Assembly: GCA_964035545.1 (NCBI GenBank)
Contig: OZ037766.1
Coordinates: forward strand, 14,063,222-14,127,221
Reading direction: 5' to 3'
DNA length: 64,000 nt
From: Bugula neritina
Taxonomy: Eukaryota; Bryozoa; Gymnolaemata; Cheilostomatida; Bugulidae
The notes under the pieces were generated by a model. That model did not search any database. It saw only the letters and a program-made list of their open reading frames with translations, and had not been told where the DNA came from. Position numbers and translations under genes: made by a program. Shown here piece by piece: positions 36,401 to 45,721 of the stretch (its first letter is position 1; each line of letters begins with the position of its first letter).

Positions 36401-38436
36401 GAAGGTAGGCTATACATTTTGTTGTCTAGTCTCTAATATGTAGATTTCACAGTACAATGTGGGTTAGCTTCTCATAATTATGTTCGCGTTATTTATGTTT
36501 GTAGATTTCAAAGTTTGTTATATAATAAATGAGAGTTTCGTTATACAAGTTCTGTAATTATGTTGTAGCCGTGGAGTTTTCCTGTACATCAATACTCAAA
36601 CTGGATGTCTTTTCCTCTGGTATGGATCTCACGCTCCTCAAACTCTCAAATCAAATGGCAGTAAAATAGCCTCATGGATCTCAGAAACATGCCCACTAGA
36701 GGTTGGGCTTAACCATGATTCAACAGTAAAAGTGGTGAAGATTAATGAAGGATCTGAACCTGTAGAGTTCTTCAAAGGTCTTCGGTCAGAGGATAGGAAA
36801 AAATATGATAGTTTGCTCAAAGGTAAATGTCCCAAAATGAATAGTACTGCTATATATGCATAACACTTGCAACACCTGGTATTGTTGTATAGTAATATAA
36901 TAATCAATAAGGTCATGAGTGAAACATTTTTGAACTATTGTTAACTGTTAGCATTTAAGAGGTGTTTATTGACAAACTATATTAAATAGAGAATGTTGTA
37001 AATACTTTGTGCTTTAAAGGAGTGCCGTGGTTTGACATGTAACCATTGCAGCTAACAAGACTTCTCTTTAATCTGCTGGTTGAGATCTGGAAACATTCTG
37101 GCTTTTCTATTTTCTCAATCTAGTCCATTCCATCAAACTAATATAATGATTGTTATATGTTTCAGTACCTTGCTCCAAGCACGAGTACGTACCCAGAATG
37201 TTTCACATGTCCAGTGTAAATATGGTGTTCCAAGTGCAAGAAATGTTCTCTCTAGCCCGATATGAAGGTTACTCTGCCTTCCCCTTTCTCCAGGTTAGTA
37301 TCTTCTCCATCACCGGTTCAAATTGAATCTTTTCTTCATGTAACACATTTACCAACTGAGCTCTAAAGCCTGGCAAGTTTGTGCTCAGTAGTCCGTGAAA
37401 TAATCCTTTAACACATTCACTTGAGGTAACAATAATGTATGTTTCAGTGCCAACTGTACAAGCAACACCAGCCTGCAATAAATCTACTCGACTTTGGAGA
37501 AGATGTTTATTTGTGGCAAGGCTGGTGGCCTCGAGGCTCAGAGGAAATAGAAAATGTTAGTGCTGGATCCGCTAGATCTAGACACACGATTGATAGAAAG
37601 CTAGCCTTAGAGACAGCTATCAACTATTGTAAAGGTATTCTGTTAATTACTCCACATTCAGTATAGGTTTTTTATCAAGACTGCTTTACTTATGTATTTA
37701 TTGAAACATTGTTGTTTTTGTACTTCTTACACTTAAATTTTCTATTTAAAACTACTTTAAGGAATAAATATGCTGGTTTTTGTTTGACCTATATTCTATA
37801 AATACATTTCAACTACAAAACATTAGGATTTACATTTACATTCACTGATGAAGAATACAACATTCAGTTTTACTTTTCTGGGACTAATATCAATGTGTGG
37901 TATTCCAGCTCGAGAGGGGCCGACTCCAAACATGTACTGTGTGTATGGTGGAAAGGAGCCTCTGCAGTTCACCAACCGGTTTGCTTGTTGGGAGGCTGTG
38001 GAAGAGGCCTCGATAGCCAGCACTTTAGATAACAGACCGTCCGTCTTGGAAGATATGCAACTTTGCTTTCAGAGACTCTCTAAATCTGTGTATACTTTCG
38101 AAGAGTTGCAGCAGCGGCCCCTGCCAGACGGTGTTAATCCCAACAAACTAGAAACTTATCTATCCGACAAGGAGTTTTATGTAAGTTCGAAAAGCAACTT
38201 TAATAAAAATATGTGCAATACTCATATACATATAATGTAGTCTGATGGTACTGGCGTTGAAGTGGTGTAAATGCAGTAGTATGTGATGCTAGCAGTTCAA
38301 AATAACTTTATCTTTTCTACTTTCAACGAACTCGTTCATCTCTTTACAGGAAGTGCTGAAGATGACTCGTGAGGAGTTTTCTGCCCTTCCTGGCTGGAAA
38401 CAAACAAATCTCCGAAAAGAATCAAAACTATTTTAG
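414..38436 (+). CDS. SVIL: supervillin orthologue, 5'-incomplete, 44 exons in window
   Basis: Actin- and membrane-associated scaffold of the villin/gelsolin superfamily; in vertebrates supervillin binds F-actin and myosin II at the membrane cortex. I joined 44 exons by eye using GT-AG borders and phase; the frame stays open throughout, giving 2,672 codons plus a TAG stop at 38434-38436. Recalled human SVIL matches include a [10 protein letters not shown]-type block, [54 protein letters not shown] and a headpiece ending [18 protein letters not shown]. The first visible exon starts mid-codon, so the true start is upstream. Human SVIL is about 2,214 aa, so this protein is longer, the excess being in the disordered N-terminal half. 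Residue numbers in the block entries count from the first full codon at 415. Exon borders are predictions; small or alternative exons may be missing. Confidence 0.93.
1114..1276. mobile_element. small inverted-repeat element (MITE-like), copy 1
   Basis: A non-coding element of about 163 bp. The left end reads gtagtaatggagaaattgag and the right end, reverse-complemented, reads cagtagtggagaaattgag, so about 20 bp form terminal inverted repeats. A second copy lies at 24489-24632 with similar interior sequence (tctagattagaaatgtagc region). Similarity to copy 2 stops at the stated borders. No clear target-site duplication was found. Superfamily not assigned. Confidence 0.7.
1890..1941. repeat. 12-bp tandem repeat
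   Basis: About four imperfect copies of a cttctcaagtca unit in supervillin intron 1. No function is visible. Confidence 0.7.
4186..6129. other. supervillin intron 5
   Basis: A 1.9 kb AT-rich intron. Open frames inside it are short and lack family similarity or phase-compatible splice borders. Nothing else recognised. Confidence 0.55.
7516..9235. other. supervillin intron 8
   Basis: A 1.7 kb intron. It contains a TA-flanked inverted-repeat element (7793-8003) and a 17-bp direct duplication near 8578-8610. No coding sequence recognised. Confidence 0.55.
7793..8003. mobile_element. TA-flanked MITE of Tc1/mariner or pogo type
   Basis: A 211-bp element. The left end is cagtgctccctccgtacctc and the reverse complement of the right end is caatggtccctctgtatctc, giving terminal inverted repeats of about 22 bp. 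It is flanked on both sides by TA (7791-7792 and 8004-8005), the target duplication of Tc1/mariner/pogo transposons, and the CAGTG-type terminus with CCCTC also suits that group. It has no transposase frame, so it would depend on an autonomous relative. Confidence 0.75.
9422..11370. other. supervillin intron 9
   Basis: A 1.9 kb AT-rich intron; no repeat, element or exon-like frame recognised. Confidence 0.5.
11371..15862 (+). CDS. SVIL: supervillin exons 10-17: basic disordered region
   Basis: Exons 11371-11450, 12839-12897, 13129-13248, 13702-13830, 13980-14163, 14323-14501, 14756-15427 and 15712-15862 encode residues 505-1029. The block is rich in Ser, Lys, Arg and Ala, with no predicted globular domain. 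Exon 16 is the largest exon (672 nt, 224 codons) and is strongly basic with an [20 protein letters not shown] segment of unknown role. Exon 15 has two in-frame acceptors six bases apart (after 14316 and 14322), so products may differ by two residues. Exons 12-14 and 16 start in phase 0. The intron before exon 16 carries a duplicated acceptor region. I know of no counterpart for this part in other supervillins, so its assignment rests on frame continuity. Confidence 0.75.
11451..12838. other. supervillin intron 10
   Basis: A 1.4 kb intron. A short exon-like stretch near 12467-12485 has splice-like borders but its length would break the frame. Nothing else recognised. Confidence 0.5.
14524..14762. 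repeat. duplicated intron 3' end before supervillin exon 16
   Basis: Two diverged copies of about 65-70 bp, 14524-14587 and 14690-14762. Both contain atagtttc, a tgtacttg(c/t)atc...aaac stretch, tttgttg/tttgtta and an acceptor followed by ggaaaa. The downstream copy supplies the acceptor used for exon 16; the upstream copy keeps ctccag at 14575-14580. Confidence 0.7.
16052..21367 (+). CDS. SVIL: supervillin exons 18-22: seven-copy ELPSYMKPT motif array
   Basis: Exons 16052-16253, 16832-16975, 18230-18359, 20279-20488 and 20848-21367 encode residues 1030-1431. Within disordered, charged sequence sit seven copies of a short motif: DVPNYMKMT (16072), QPSYMKPT (16225), APSFMRPT (16947), ELPSYMKAT (18315), ELPSFMKST (20360), ELPSYMKPT across the exon 21/22 junction (20486, then 20848) and ELPSYMKPT (21163). 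Invariant features are Pro, an aromatic, Met and a basic residue followed by Thr. The first six are 38-51 residues apart. Exons 18 and 19 both end just after the motif with the same split Arg/Ser codon, suggesting exon duplication. Human supervillin has, from memory, a single related DTPRYMRAS near its N-terminus. The partner is unknown; a peptide-binding domain or actin-related partner is conceivable. Confidence 0.88.
16976..18229. other. supervillin intron 19
   Basis: A 1.25 kb intron; no element or coding sequence recognised. Confidence 0.5.
18360..20278. other. supervillin intron 20
   Basis: A 1.9 kb AT-rich intron. Open frames near 18757-19222 on the - strand and 19845-20102 on the + strand have no recognisable similarity or signals. 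Confidence 0.5.
21368..23977. other. supervillin intron 22, the longest
   Basis: A 2.6 kb AT-rich intron with no long open frame and no repeat that I could recognise. The acceptor is tgctcag at 23971-23977; a second in-frame acceptor after gctgtag at 24001 could shorten exon 23 by eight codons. Confidence 0.5.
23978..32518 (+). CDS. SVIL: supervillin exons 23-30: conserved middle region
   Basis: Exons 23978-24176, 25425-25460, 28058-28279, 28670-28720, 29813-30039, 30345-30443, 32016-32235 and 32358-32518 encode residues 1432-1836. Exon 27 encodes [32 protein letters not shown] and [14 protein letters not shown], matching the human LALLKKSGEEDWRNRL, IEERKQ-TWKTR and STQFTVAGRM blocks in my memory. 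Exon 29 has an acidic [13 protein letters not shown] stretch matching human DEDFDVIFDPYAPKL, and exon 30 [15 protein letters not shown] matches the LKMLAAREDLLQEYTE segment just before the gelsolin repeats. Exon 24 is a 36-nt microexon. Exon 27 has two in-frame acceptors 36 nt apart with the same octamer tcttttag (ending 29812 and 29848), probably alternative. A phase-neutral 12-nt exon candidate lies in intron 28. Confidence 0.87.
24177..25424. other. supervillin intron 23
   Basis: A 1.25 kb intron containing the second MITE-like copy (24489-24632). Nothing else recognised. Confidence 0.55.
24489..24632. mobile_element. small inverted-repeat element (MITE-like), copy 2
   Basis: A 144-bp relative of the element at 1114-1276. 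It shares gtagtaacggagaaattgag at the left, an interior ctctagattagaaatgtagc stretch, gttatgttct, and tttctccactactg at the right end. Non-coding. It has shorter interior sequence and more mismatches in its right inverted repeat than copy 1. Confidence 0.7.
26215..27288 (-). CDS. nested antisense single-pass membrane protein, KASH-like C-terminus
   Basis: A 357-codon intronless ORF lying wholly inside supervillin intron 24, on the opposite strand. Residues about 22-110 are helix-forming with heptad-like Leu/Ile (LILDEINQ-type and [19 protein letters not shown] stretches) and could be a spectrin-like or coiled-coil unit. Residues 115-295 are Ser/Thr-rich and polar. Residues about 304-325 ([20 protein letters not shown]) form one membrane span, followed by a Trp-rich stretch and a 30-residue tail with Cys 21 residues from the end and closing YNLPIM. 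N-terminal helices, a disordered middle, a membrane anchor and a short luminal tail with Cys and Tyr resemble KASH proteins of the nuclear envelope, but the terminal PPPX is absent. The start is the ATG at 27288; the frame is open upstream to a TGA at 27343-27345. An AATAAA on the - strand lies at 26021-26016. The function is inferred. Confidence 0.6.
   Translation of the reverse strand: MHSVGRPMVNISDTRHTYQCSYEEVSKDAVEHRLNLQKSVINHVGSILDEINQRLGEMESAINLKLSPVHLRRLIDYIKEDLQPLKGYILRISNHGQHIGSLQKELVTKKCRQFGSPSASDSDRISRSSSSLPRFGSTYFSRHGSTRNHSPKYRKLSHAESFHSLATAPTSRLWTPICFQEKTQVRKNLQSSTKSTAATRRKNNHKPCSEQIKTFTDFKMDNLETTNSSEYDSSCQPSSLLPGVDTRICEKGNPSNSLITDTTSETSTRISSLVGNASQLCWSLRSKLSHFENRVRGECFVKLCSVVYVLLILLLINLSLQWWLRGWWGQWWRRICYRLGVVYKLYTGRENYNLPIM
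27562..27720 (+). CDS. candidate small membrane protein (52 aa), divergent to the nested gene
   Basis: The open frame reaches back to 27532; the first ATG is at 27562. The product is a hydrophobic segment [14 protein letters not shown], then [13 protein letters not shown] and a Ser/Pro-rich tail ending in PPRI: a short membrane anchor with a small polar tail. The LRE..DTGS stretch faintly recalls SMIM13-type microproteins as I remember them; this is a hint only. It starts 112 bp from the upstream ATG of the antisense gene, so the two could share a divergent promoter. The Kozak context is weak (C at -3, G at +4). A chance ORF is quite possible. Confidence 0.3.
   Translation: MGFLTVFACFLVIFWLREQLDLDTGSEETVSRGTSPQSMPSSCSPIDQPPRI
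28366..28393. repeat. (GTAA)n tandem repeat
   Basis: Six to seven copies of gtaa in supervillin intron 25, beginning 86 bp after the donor of exon 25. Each unit reads as a perfect gtaagt donor core. Confidence 0.9.
28536..28659. repeat. 31-bp tandem repeat, four copies, next to supervillin exon 26
   Basis: Four units of the ttactcgcactgtacttact type followed by gtattttaaag, at 28536, 28567, 28598 and 28629. The first two are near identical; the last two diverge. The array ends 10 bp before the start of the 51-nt exon 26 at 28670, so the final copy overlaps its branch and pyrimidine region. Confidence 0.85.
28721..29812. other. supervillin intron 26
   Basis: A 1.1 kb AT-rich intron; no element or coding sequence recognised. 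Confidence 0.5.
30444..32015. other. supervillin intron 28
   Basis: A 1.6 kb intron. It contains a 12-nt exon candidate at 30868-30879 (gctgtgttccag) bounded by tttctttag and gtaata; insertion would add four residues and keep the frame. Nothing else recognised. Confidence 0.5.
32760..37634 (+). CDS. SVIL: supervillin exons 31-42: gelsolin-like repeats
   Basis: Exons 32760-33045, 33261-33418, 33571-33716, 33852-34008, 34090-34229, 34457-34596, 34706-34914, 35537-35694, 36217-36404, 36569-36822, 37166-37293 and 37448-37634 encode residues 1837-2553. This is the gelsolin-type repeat array typical of supervillin. Clear family blocks are [17 protein letters not shown] and [10 protein letters not shown] (first repeat), [108 protein letters not shown] and [16 protein letters not shown]. 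These repeats are structural in supervillin; severing or capping activity is not implied. Intron 36 (34597-34705) is only 109 bp and mostly a 23-bp repeat; its donor must be gtgggt at 34597, since gtatct four bases later breaks the frame. Confidence 0.95.
34611..34679. repeat. 23-bp tandem repeat, three copies, in a short supervillin intron
   Basis: Three units of catagtacactgtgtact plus ctata fill most of the 109-bp intron 36. Each unit contains the inverted core gtacactgtgtac. Confidence 0.85.
37909..38436 (+). CDS. SVIL: supervillin exons 43-44: villin headpiece and stop
   Basis: Exons 37909-38180 and 38350-38436 encode residues 2554-2672. The last 65 or so residues form a villin headpiece: [20 protein letters not shown], then [19 protein letters not shown] and the terminal KLF. 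The conserved WKQ, the basic NLRK helix and the C-terminal Phe, the F-actin contact and packing features known from villin, are all present. The exon 43/44 junction falls inside the headpiece, between its two subdomains. The stop is TAG, followed by another TAG three bases later. Confidence 0.95.
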
Positions 38437-38763
38437 TAGTGACAGTTTACTCGTTGCATTTCCACAATACCCGTAATTGACTCGCCAAGTTTACAGTCGA
38501 GTGTTCTATTTTTTTATTCAGTCCTTTAATATTCTGTAGTATGCAAATTCTGTGTTATTTAACTCTAAATAATATGGTTATATGCACATTTCTTGTACTC
38601 AAGACTTAATTGTTTCAAACTTTTCTCAGATCTATGCTAACACAGTTTTTATTGGCGCCATTCTATGAGCATGCATACATTATTTGTGTATTTTAGTATT
38701 GAGTATTAGTAACTACTATAGCAGTGGAGATGTATTTATTAATTCTAGAGCATACATAATAAA
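38437..38763 (+). terminator. supervillin 3' UTR with polyadenylation signal
   Basis: AT-rich sequence after the stop; a canonical AATAAA lies at 38758-38763, about 325 bp downstream of the stop codon. No nearer canonical signal was seen. The cleavage site is not identified. Confidence 0.5.
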
Positions 38764-41700
38764 TTATTTATCAATAGTTTAAATTTTAAAACACTGCACC
38801 TTGTATATAACTATAGGCATAAGTGTATGCAATGCATCTGTGATTACTTTATATCTTATTCAGTTAAATCTCAGCAACACTACCTTGTATTTAGTATTGA
38901 GAATTATTGGTGCTGTTGCTTAGTTAGGATTATTTTTATGTTGCTAACCTAACAAAGTGGGCCAACCCTTGACAATTCTGTGTTCTACTCATTATGTCTT
39001 ATTAGCTACAATAATGTTTGAGCAAACGACTATTTGAGTTTGAAAAATATGTAACGAATAGTATGTAATGTTATATAACTTACTTAGTTGTTATAGCATT
39101 GAAATCATTGACTGTATTTTTAAAAAGTGCACTATGCTTGCATGCATTCATCATGTTAATTAAATAATACAATCTTTTAACAATTATTTTGTTTTCCATA
39201 CTAAATTGTATTACTGTGCCTTTTGTTGGTCAAATATTTGTTCCCTGGGCTACTAGACTTATCTGAAACAAACACTGTAAATTACTTGATGGCAGGTTGT
39301 AAAAATTCACCATTTTGATATAATTGTGGGTGTTAATTCAATCATATCAGACTTATTTGAAAAATAGCATTCTAAAATTAATTGATCCTAGTGCTAGTGA
39401 CATGTTACCCTCAAGATGGACTAAAGATGTCGAACCTAACTTCTGAATATAATATAATAGAGCAGTTTCCAAATTAAAGTTCTAAGAAGTAAAGTCAATA
39501 TATTCCCCCATTAAGGAATTACTTTGCAACTTAAGTGTGTTTCTTCACACCTTCCATAATATAGTTTATGGTCTCAACACCTAACAAAAAAAACGTAAAT
39601 ATAAATCAAAGAGAAATGTTGAAGGCTGTGGCACCATAATAGTAGACCAAGTTATAACAAACTTTCCCACCATTATCATAGCAGCCTGAGAAACACATTA
39701 AATTCTCTAAGCTGTGGTTTTTATACACAATAACTGGTGACTGAAGCTACTGCAGTTTATTTATATCTTGTATTTCTACACAAGAATAACTTGAGAATAG
39801 AAAAATTGAAAATGGTCGCTAAATTTGGGACAGGTTGAGCTGCGCATAGCGTGAAGTTATGCTCTTATATTATTCTATCTGAATGCATGGTATAACAAGA
39901 ATAATAAAACTTGTTCATCAAACACAAATGCACTATGTATGTGACACTCACTAATTCTACTCATTATGTCTAGTTACAATGATATTTGAGCAATTCTAGT
40001 GCAATCATTATCTGGTACTATATATTGCTTAAGGTTGAATATAAAAAATTAATCTATGAATATACATAATACACTATAAACTCCAATCAATAATAATTGT
40101 ATTTGTAAGCCAAGACTAACCGGTTCTTAGTAAAATATATTGTATGTTCACAGTCAACAAAATAAATACAGCGTCCATTTTTATAAAAAAAAGCCTTTTT
40201 AGTCATCTAAAAAGCATGTTGTGATTTTATGTAAAATTGACCTAACAGAAGAAAGCTTTAAAGAAATTTAATTTTTTTAAGCTTATTACAGTTGAACTGA
40301 GCTTTAAATAAAGTCAGCAGGGCAGGTTGAACAGAGGCAGTTACCTAATACTCTTACGTTCATTTTTGGCAATGTACGTCTGCCTGCCTGCGTGTATATT
40401 AGGATAACATATTATATTCGTTATATACAAAACTAGCAAAGCTACCTTTTGAAAAGGAAAATTCTATAGGTAACAACTCAATAAGAAATTAAATTAACTT
40501 TAAAGATATTATCAGCTCATTAATTGACTTGACAATTCCCTCTTTATTCATCACAAACATGCCTATCTCTTTATCTCATTGCACTAAATTCACTTTATGA
40601 AAAGGTGTAATCATACATAGGTGATTCAATTGATAGATAGTGAGCATTTTACATAATCTTATATAACCTAAAAATATAACCAACTAGTGAAACTATTTCA
40701 TTTCTCTATATTATATATATTATAGTCATGTGTTCAACCAGTAAGTCTACTAGGTATTATGTTAAGCAGGTATACTGAGTAGTCAATGTCCTAGAAGAGA
40801 TGTATCTCCACCTTAATTCCTGACAATTATAGTCTAGTTTTAACTACAGCAGCAGAAAGTATTAGGGCAGTAGGATTGAACATAGGAATTAAGTATTGTA
40901 GTAAATAATTACTTCAACCACAAAACTTTTTTTATTTACAACTCACCAGGGAATAAGTTTTGTAACCATCAAGAACACAACTTTATTTTGACATGAAACT
41001 TTGCAACAAACTTATCATCTACTTTATTGCAGTAACGGTGGCAATAAATCAGCTATTTTAAAAGATTATTTTTTTAATTTGCTATACGTTACTTGCATGA
41101 CTATTTAATTCAACTTTCTCCATAACTATTTGAGTTGTGCTGTATATACACGCCTTCATTCTGCTAATATGTTATTGCAGTTGTTATTGCTATGAAATCA
41201 TTAAAAGGATCAATTTGTGAGCATCAAAGTTTTGACATATGTATAATTGTCAAAAAAGAAATGGATGTTTTTTAGCGAACTTCAAAGAATAATTGCCACA
41301 AAAGAAATTATGTGCTTATATTTATTAGATAGTTGCTTTTCAGGTACTAAGATGGTTGAAAAAAGTCACAAATTTGATTTTTGTTTGTTATGAAAGTTTA
41401 TGTGTATTAGCAGAATATTCAGCTATAATTATGTTGCACAAGTTTTGTTTTTGCGCTTTTTACAAGAATTTGAGACAATGCATTTTATAAAATTTAAAAA
41501 ATATAATGTTCTAAGAATTTAAACAAATTTTTTCCATATTTAAAACAGATTAAAAATACAATCTGCTTTAAAATGGTGACCAAGATTGTTTGTTATTCAT
41601 TACAAATGAAGCACGGCATATGAAGACATTGCATCATCAATCACGGAGTTGTCTCTCTGAATGATTTTAACGCTATCAAAGCCAAACTACATGATTGGCT

Positions 41701-43380
41701 ACTAGTTGTTTATCGAACCTCGGTCTGATAGAAGGAGCCATGCCTCGCTGAATTAGTGTCTGGCACACGCATCCCAAGTAAGCAATTGCACTTTTGTTGT
41801 CAAACGTATTCATTGCTAATTTGAAGTTTGAAATGCTCACTGGGGAAGCAGGGAATACGCCTTAGACAAAAACATAATATGATTCCCAGCACTTTGGTTC
41901 ATGTAATAAGGTAATTTACATTCTTTATCCTAATGATTATATTAATACTAAAGTAATGTTACTCTAAGTAGTGTAGAAATATTTATCAAGATTGTCATCC
42001 TTAAGATATACCTTATATTATATATACTTTAGACAGGCAATCCAGGGTAAATGCAGCTGTTGATTAGCAATAGCTGTAGTTTTTAATTTTCCGAATTTTT
42101 GGGGTTAAAAATGCTGGAATAAATTAGAAAAATAAATCAACTATTGTCAACTTTAGGCTTTAGCCTAAGAGTAAGAGTACTTTTAATTGCTGGGGCCAGC
42201 TGAAAAAATTAAGTTATGGTAATGGTGAAAGAATGGTGTGCTGATAGGTTACAGTTTTCGGTTTTGTGCGATACTATAGCCTTCATATCACAGATCCTAT
42301 TAGTATTTCTGTTCCATATTTCAAGTATTGATTTGATGTGCAGTGGACATGTAGTCTGTAGTTTTGAGCTGTTGGTTTTATCTGAAAATACGATTTTCAG
42401 TAAGCATGTTGGCGATGTTGCAGTAGAACTGCTGCTAATGTTATGAGAATCAAAAGTTCTAACATAACATCTCCACTCTCTCAATAAAGTATTAGATGTT
42501 AGTAAAGCATAGGCAGCATGACCTTTCAACCCAAAAAGTAAGCGTAAACTTTAGTGACAGATAAAAGTAGTCAATCAGCCATTTCTGTCCTACATCTTAC
42601 AGATTGCATAACCATTGCTGAGTGAACTGCATTTTCCACTAGTCACCTTGTCAATGTTACCACTGTTATCATGCAGGCACCTTAGTCTTTTCACTGTAGC
42701 TATTAACTGAACTTTACGCTTATTTGCATATTTTTTCGATGACAGGCACAATACTGGATTGAGGTTTTGATAAATTTGAATGCATCTAAATCCTTTTAGT
42801 TAAAATTTCTGTGGGACAAACAACTTGAGTTGAATTGAGCCATTGATTGCTCAGTTATAATATCTATAGTGAAATGGTTCAAATTTTATTTACTTACCAA
42901 ACAGGGTTATAAAAAAGTGCTTTTATTGTTGATTTAACAATTACCTTCTACCAGTGCATTTAACTTTTTACCTTCAAGGTAAAAGAAACTGGTAAATATA
43001 CATTTTTTGTGAAATCATTTTCACTGTTTTGACCTGTTTAGTTGAGAGTGCTAATGGTAGGTTACCGTGACTAGGTATGTTTACTTGTACAGCTGCACTA
43101 ATCTGTACTTGTACTGATCTAATCTAGTCTGCTATCATTATTCAGAGGATTATAGGATTATATACCATCAACATCCAGTAGTTATAGTAGTGAGACTAGA
43201 ACCTTAGCCCACTGGAACGCTTATATTCAGGTGAAGGTTACAGCATGATGCCATACTCAAAGTGCAGCTAATAGTTCCATAAAGGTAGCTGCTTAAATAA
43301 CATAAAGGTGTAGTTTCTATAGAGTCATGATATAATAATATAAGAGTTGATAAGTTGCTGTTACTTACCCCGTCGTGTCT

Positions 43381-43770
43381 AGTAGGTACAGTGTTAACTT
43401 ATAGTGATGTGTATAGTACAGTGTTAACTTATAGTGTTGTGTATAGTACTATGTTAACTTATAGTGTTGTGTATAGTACTATGTTAACTTATAGTGTTGT
43501 GTATAGTACTATGTTAACTTATAGTGTTGTGTATAGTACAGTGTTAACTTATAGTGTTGTGTATAGTACTATGTTAACTTATAGTGTTGTGTATAGTACA
43601 GTGTTAACTTATGGTGTTGTGTATAGTACAGTGTTAACTTATGGTGTTGTGTATAGTACAGTGTTAACTTATGGTGTTGTGTATAGTACTATGTTAACTT
43701 ATGGTGTTGTGTATAGTACTATGTTAACTTATGGTGTTGTGTATAGTACTATGTTAACTTATGGCGTTGT
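43381..43770. repeat. 30-bp minisatellite, 13 copies
   Basis: Thirteen exact-length 30-bp units (gtatagtacagtgttaactt plus atagtgttgt). Two variable sites segregate: acagtg or actatg, and ata or atg before gtgttgt. Units 1-7 carry ata and units 8-13 carry atg, so the array grew in blocks. Because 30 is divisible by three it makes a long pseudo-ORF of a 10-residue repeat. Confidence 0.97.
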
Positions 43771-44186
43771 GTAATGGCTCAGTGTAGCACTTGGCGTCAG
43801 GTTCTTCTTGGAAGGTTTGGATTAAGCTTTGCTACTTCCTGCATCCAAATCTGCACAATAGATGGTATAACTTTATTTATCTGCTCTGCGTTTTACAAAT
43901 ACACCTATAAATTTAGCTAATATTGCATTTAATATCTATTCAAATAATATTATGGCTGAGCTCACCCTTTACAAGAGCATTCTTATTTAAAAGCATAGTA
44001 TAGAAAAGCCTGCTGACTTAAGTATTATACTATTGTGGTTTCTTTTATTTACATTGGCCTATATATGCAGGTGCTTTGCCTTTCAATCTGTCATTAGGTG
44101 AAAGGGTATAAACACTGCAATCACACACTAGCTATCAATAGTCTTACTGAGTAATGGCATGTAATAGCATCTCTCATACTGATGGT

Positions 44187-44201
44187 GGGGGGGGGGGGGG
44201 G
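44187..44201. repeat. homopolymer run of 15 G
   Basis: An uninterrupted G15 in the intergenic region. Prone to assembly or length error. Confidence 0.95.
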
Positions 44202-44344
44202 AGGGTAAATACGCTCTTCCAATATAGGGGGATATCTAACAACCTAACAACCTTTTTTGTAATTTGGCATTTTCCTCCTGCATATAATAGATTTGATAGT
44301 ATAAATAAATTTTATCATTTGAACTTGGCTTAGGATTAGGAAGT

Positions 44345-44510
44345 ACTTGAGGTCTGGTGGTTAGAATCCCTGGTCTAGAGTGACAAACAAAGGTCAAACC
44401 CCAGCAGCACCATTTGTGAGGTAGAGAAGGGCATCTGGCCAAAGTCATTGCTCCTTTGCTAAATTAAAGCCACGCTGTCAGTGTAGCTGGTTGTTTTGCT
44501 GCCTAAAGCA
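44345..44510 (+). mobile_element. tRNA-derived SINE-like relic
   Basis: The stretch ctggtggttagaatccctgg followed about 30 bp later by aggtcaaaccccagcagcacc looks like a decayed tRNA gene with Pol III A and B boxes (B box near 44391-44402). It continues into gagaagggcatctggcc, which resembles the body of tRNA-type SINEs common in invertebrates. It cannot be a working tRNA: the anticodon arm is not preserved. Borders and family are uncertain. Confidence 0.5.
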
Positions 44511-45721
44511 TTATGTTACTTTAAATTTACTAGCAAGTCTTTCAACCAAGCTTCGTGCTGTTGAGTGTAAAACTAAATGAAGGTCCATGCACAGTTTCAA
44601 AGTTTATTATATTGTTTTGTTCTAGATTTTGGTAGTTGGTTAAGGTGTTTTCAGCATTTCACTAAACAATTTGGCAGTTTTTGCTACTTGTTACTTGTAA
44701 GACAATCTCACCTCAAAAAAACTATATTATAAAATGTAGATTTAAAAAGTCTTCTTTTCTCCTCTACGAATTATATCTAATGTGTCCAAGAAGGCCTATC
44801 TATCTACCTATCTATTTATCTATCTATCCAGTGCACTGGAATAGAGAATGGCGTTTTAGAATTGTATAAACTATGGCCTGAATATTAAACTCCTGTGCTC
44901 TTCAACTATTTCATAGTTATTCATTGTTTCTCTTTTCTCCAATCATGACAGGCTAATAATGATAAATGATTGACTGCTGGAGTGCGGAATAGTAAGACAA
45001 ATGAGTAGATTTGTGTTGAATATTATTGCAATAGAAGATGAACATTGGAATTATGATTATAATTTTCATGGGACAACATTTTTTATTTCGGTGTTTTACT
45101 TTGGAACTGCTCACTAGGCTGTTTTGAAGATTTGTACAACTTAGCATCCGCACAATTTACAGAATCAAAAAAATTAGGTTGCTCTAAAGTCTAAATGAAT
45201 GAATCAAGTATGAATAAAAGTTTTAATTTTGCTAAAGTACAGATAGTTTTCTGCATAAAGGTAGTCCCAAGAGCAGCCTGAATGATTTCATAGTTAATGT
45301 AGTAAGCAGTATACATTCAGGTCAACTGAGTCATCACTCCATCAAGTAGGATAAACAATAACAACTGTCTGAGCCAATGAGAATAGCCAGATGACTGGAT
45401 AATGCTGCAATTGACCTTTTCCCCAGTTATTTTTCCTTGTTGCAAAGTGTGTAACTTTATAATCAGCAAATTAATTAAAATAAAATAATATATTTTGCTC
45501 CTTTCTTGACACAAGTCAACTGTACAAATAACTTTCATGATTTGACAGACGTGGTAAAGCAAGTGTCAAATCACGAAATTAATGAGCAAAGAAGAGCATA
45601 TTTAGTTGCTAGAGCTGTTTCCAAGTGACATGTTTTTATGATAAATTTCTCTATCAAGTCAGAAAAAGTTGATTTTCTGGCGGATGTTCTATAGTTTCTT
45701 TAGCAGCCATTGACGTAATTT

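Noticed and set aside
42209-42529. Overlapping open frames on both strands (106 and 76 codons)
   Set aside because: No recognisable domain, signal peptide or splice context; could be a decayed repeat, but I cannot support a gene.
43381-43770. CRISPR-like array
   Set aside because: Units are contiguous with no spacers, and the host is a eukaryote; it is a minisatellite.
43355-43774. 139-codon open frame with a 10-residue repeat
   Set aside because: It is the 30-bp minisatellite read in frame; the period is divisible by three and there is no ATG, signal or neighbouring exon.
44345-44420. tRNA gene
   Set aside because: Only A/B box-like parts remain, the cloverleaf is not preserved and it continues into SINE-like sequence.
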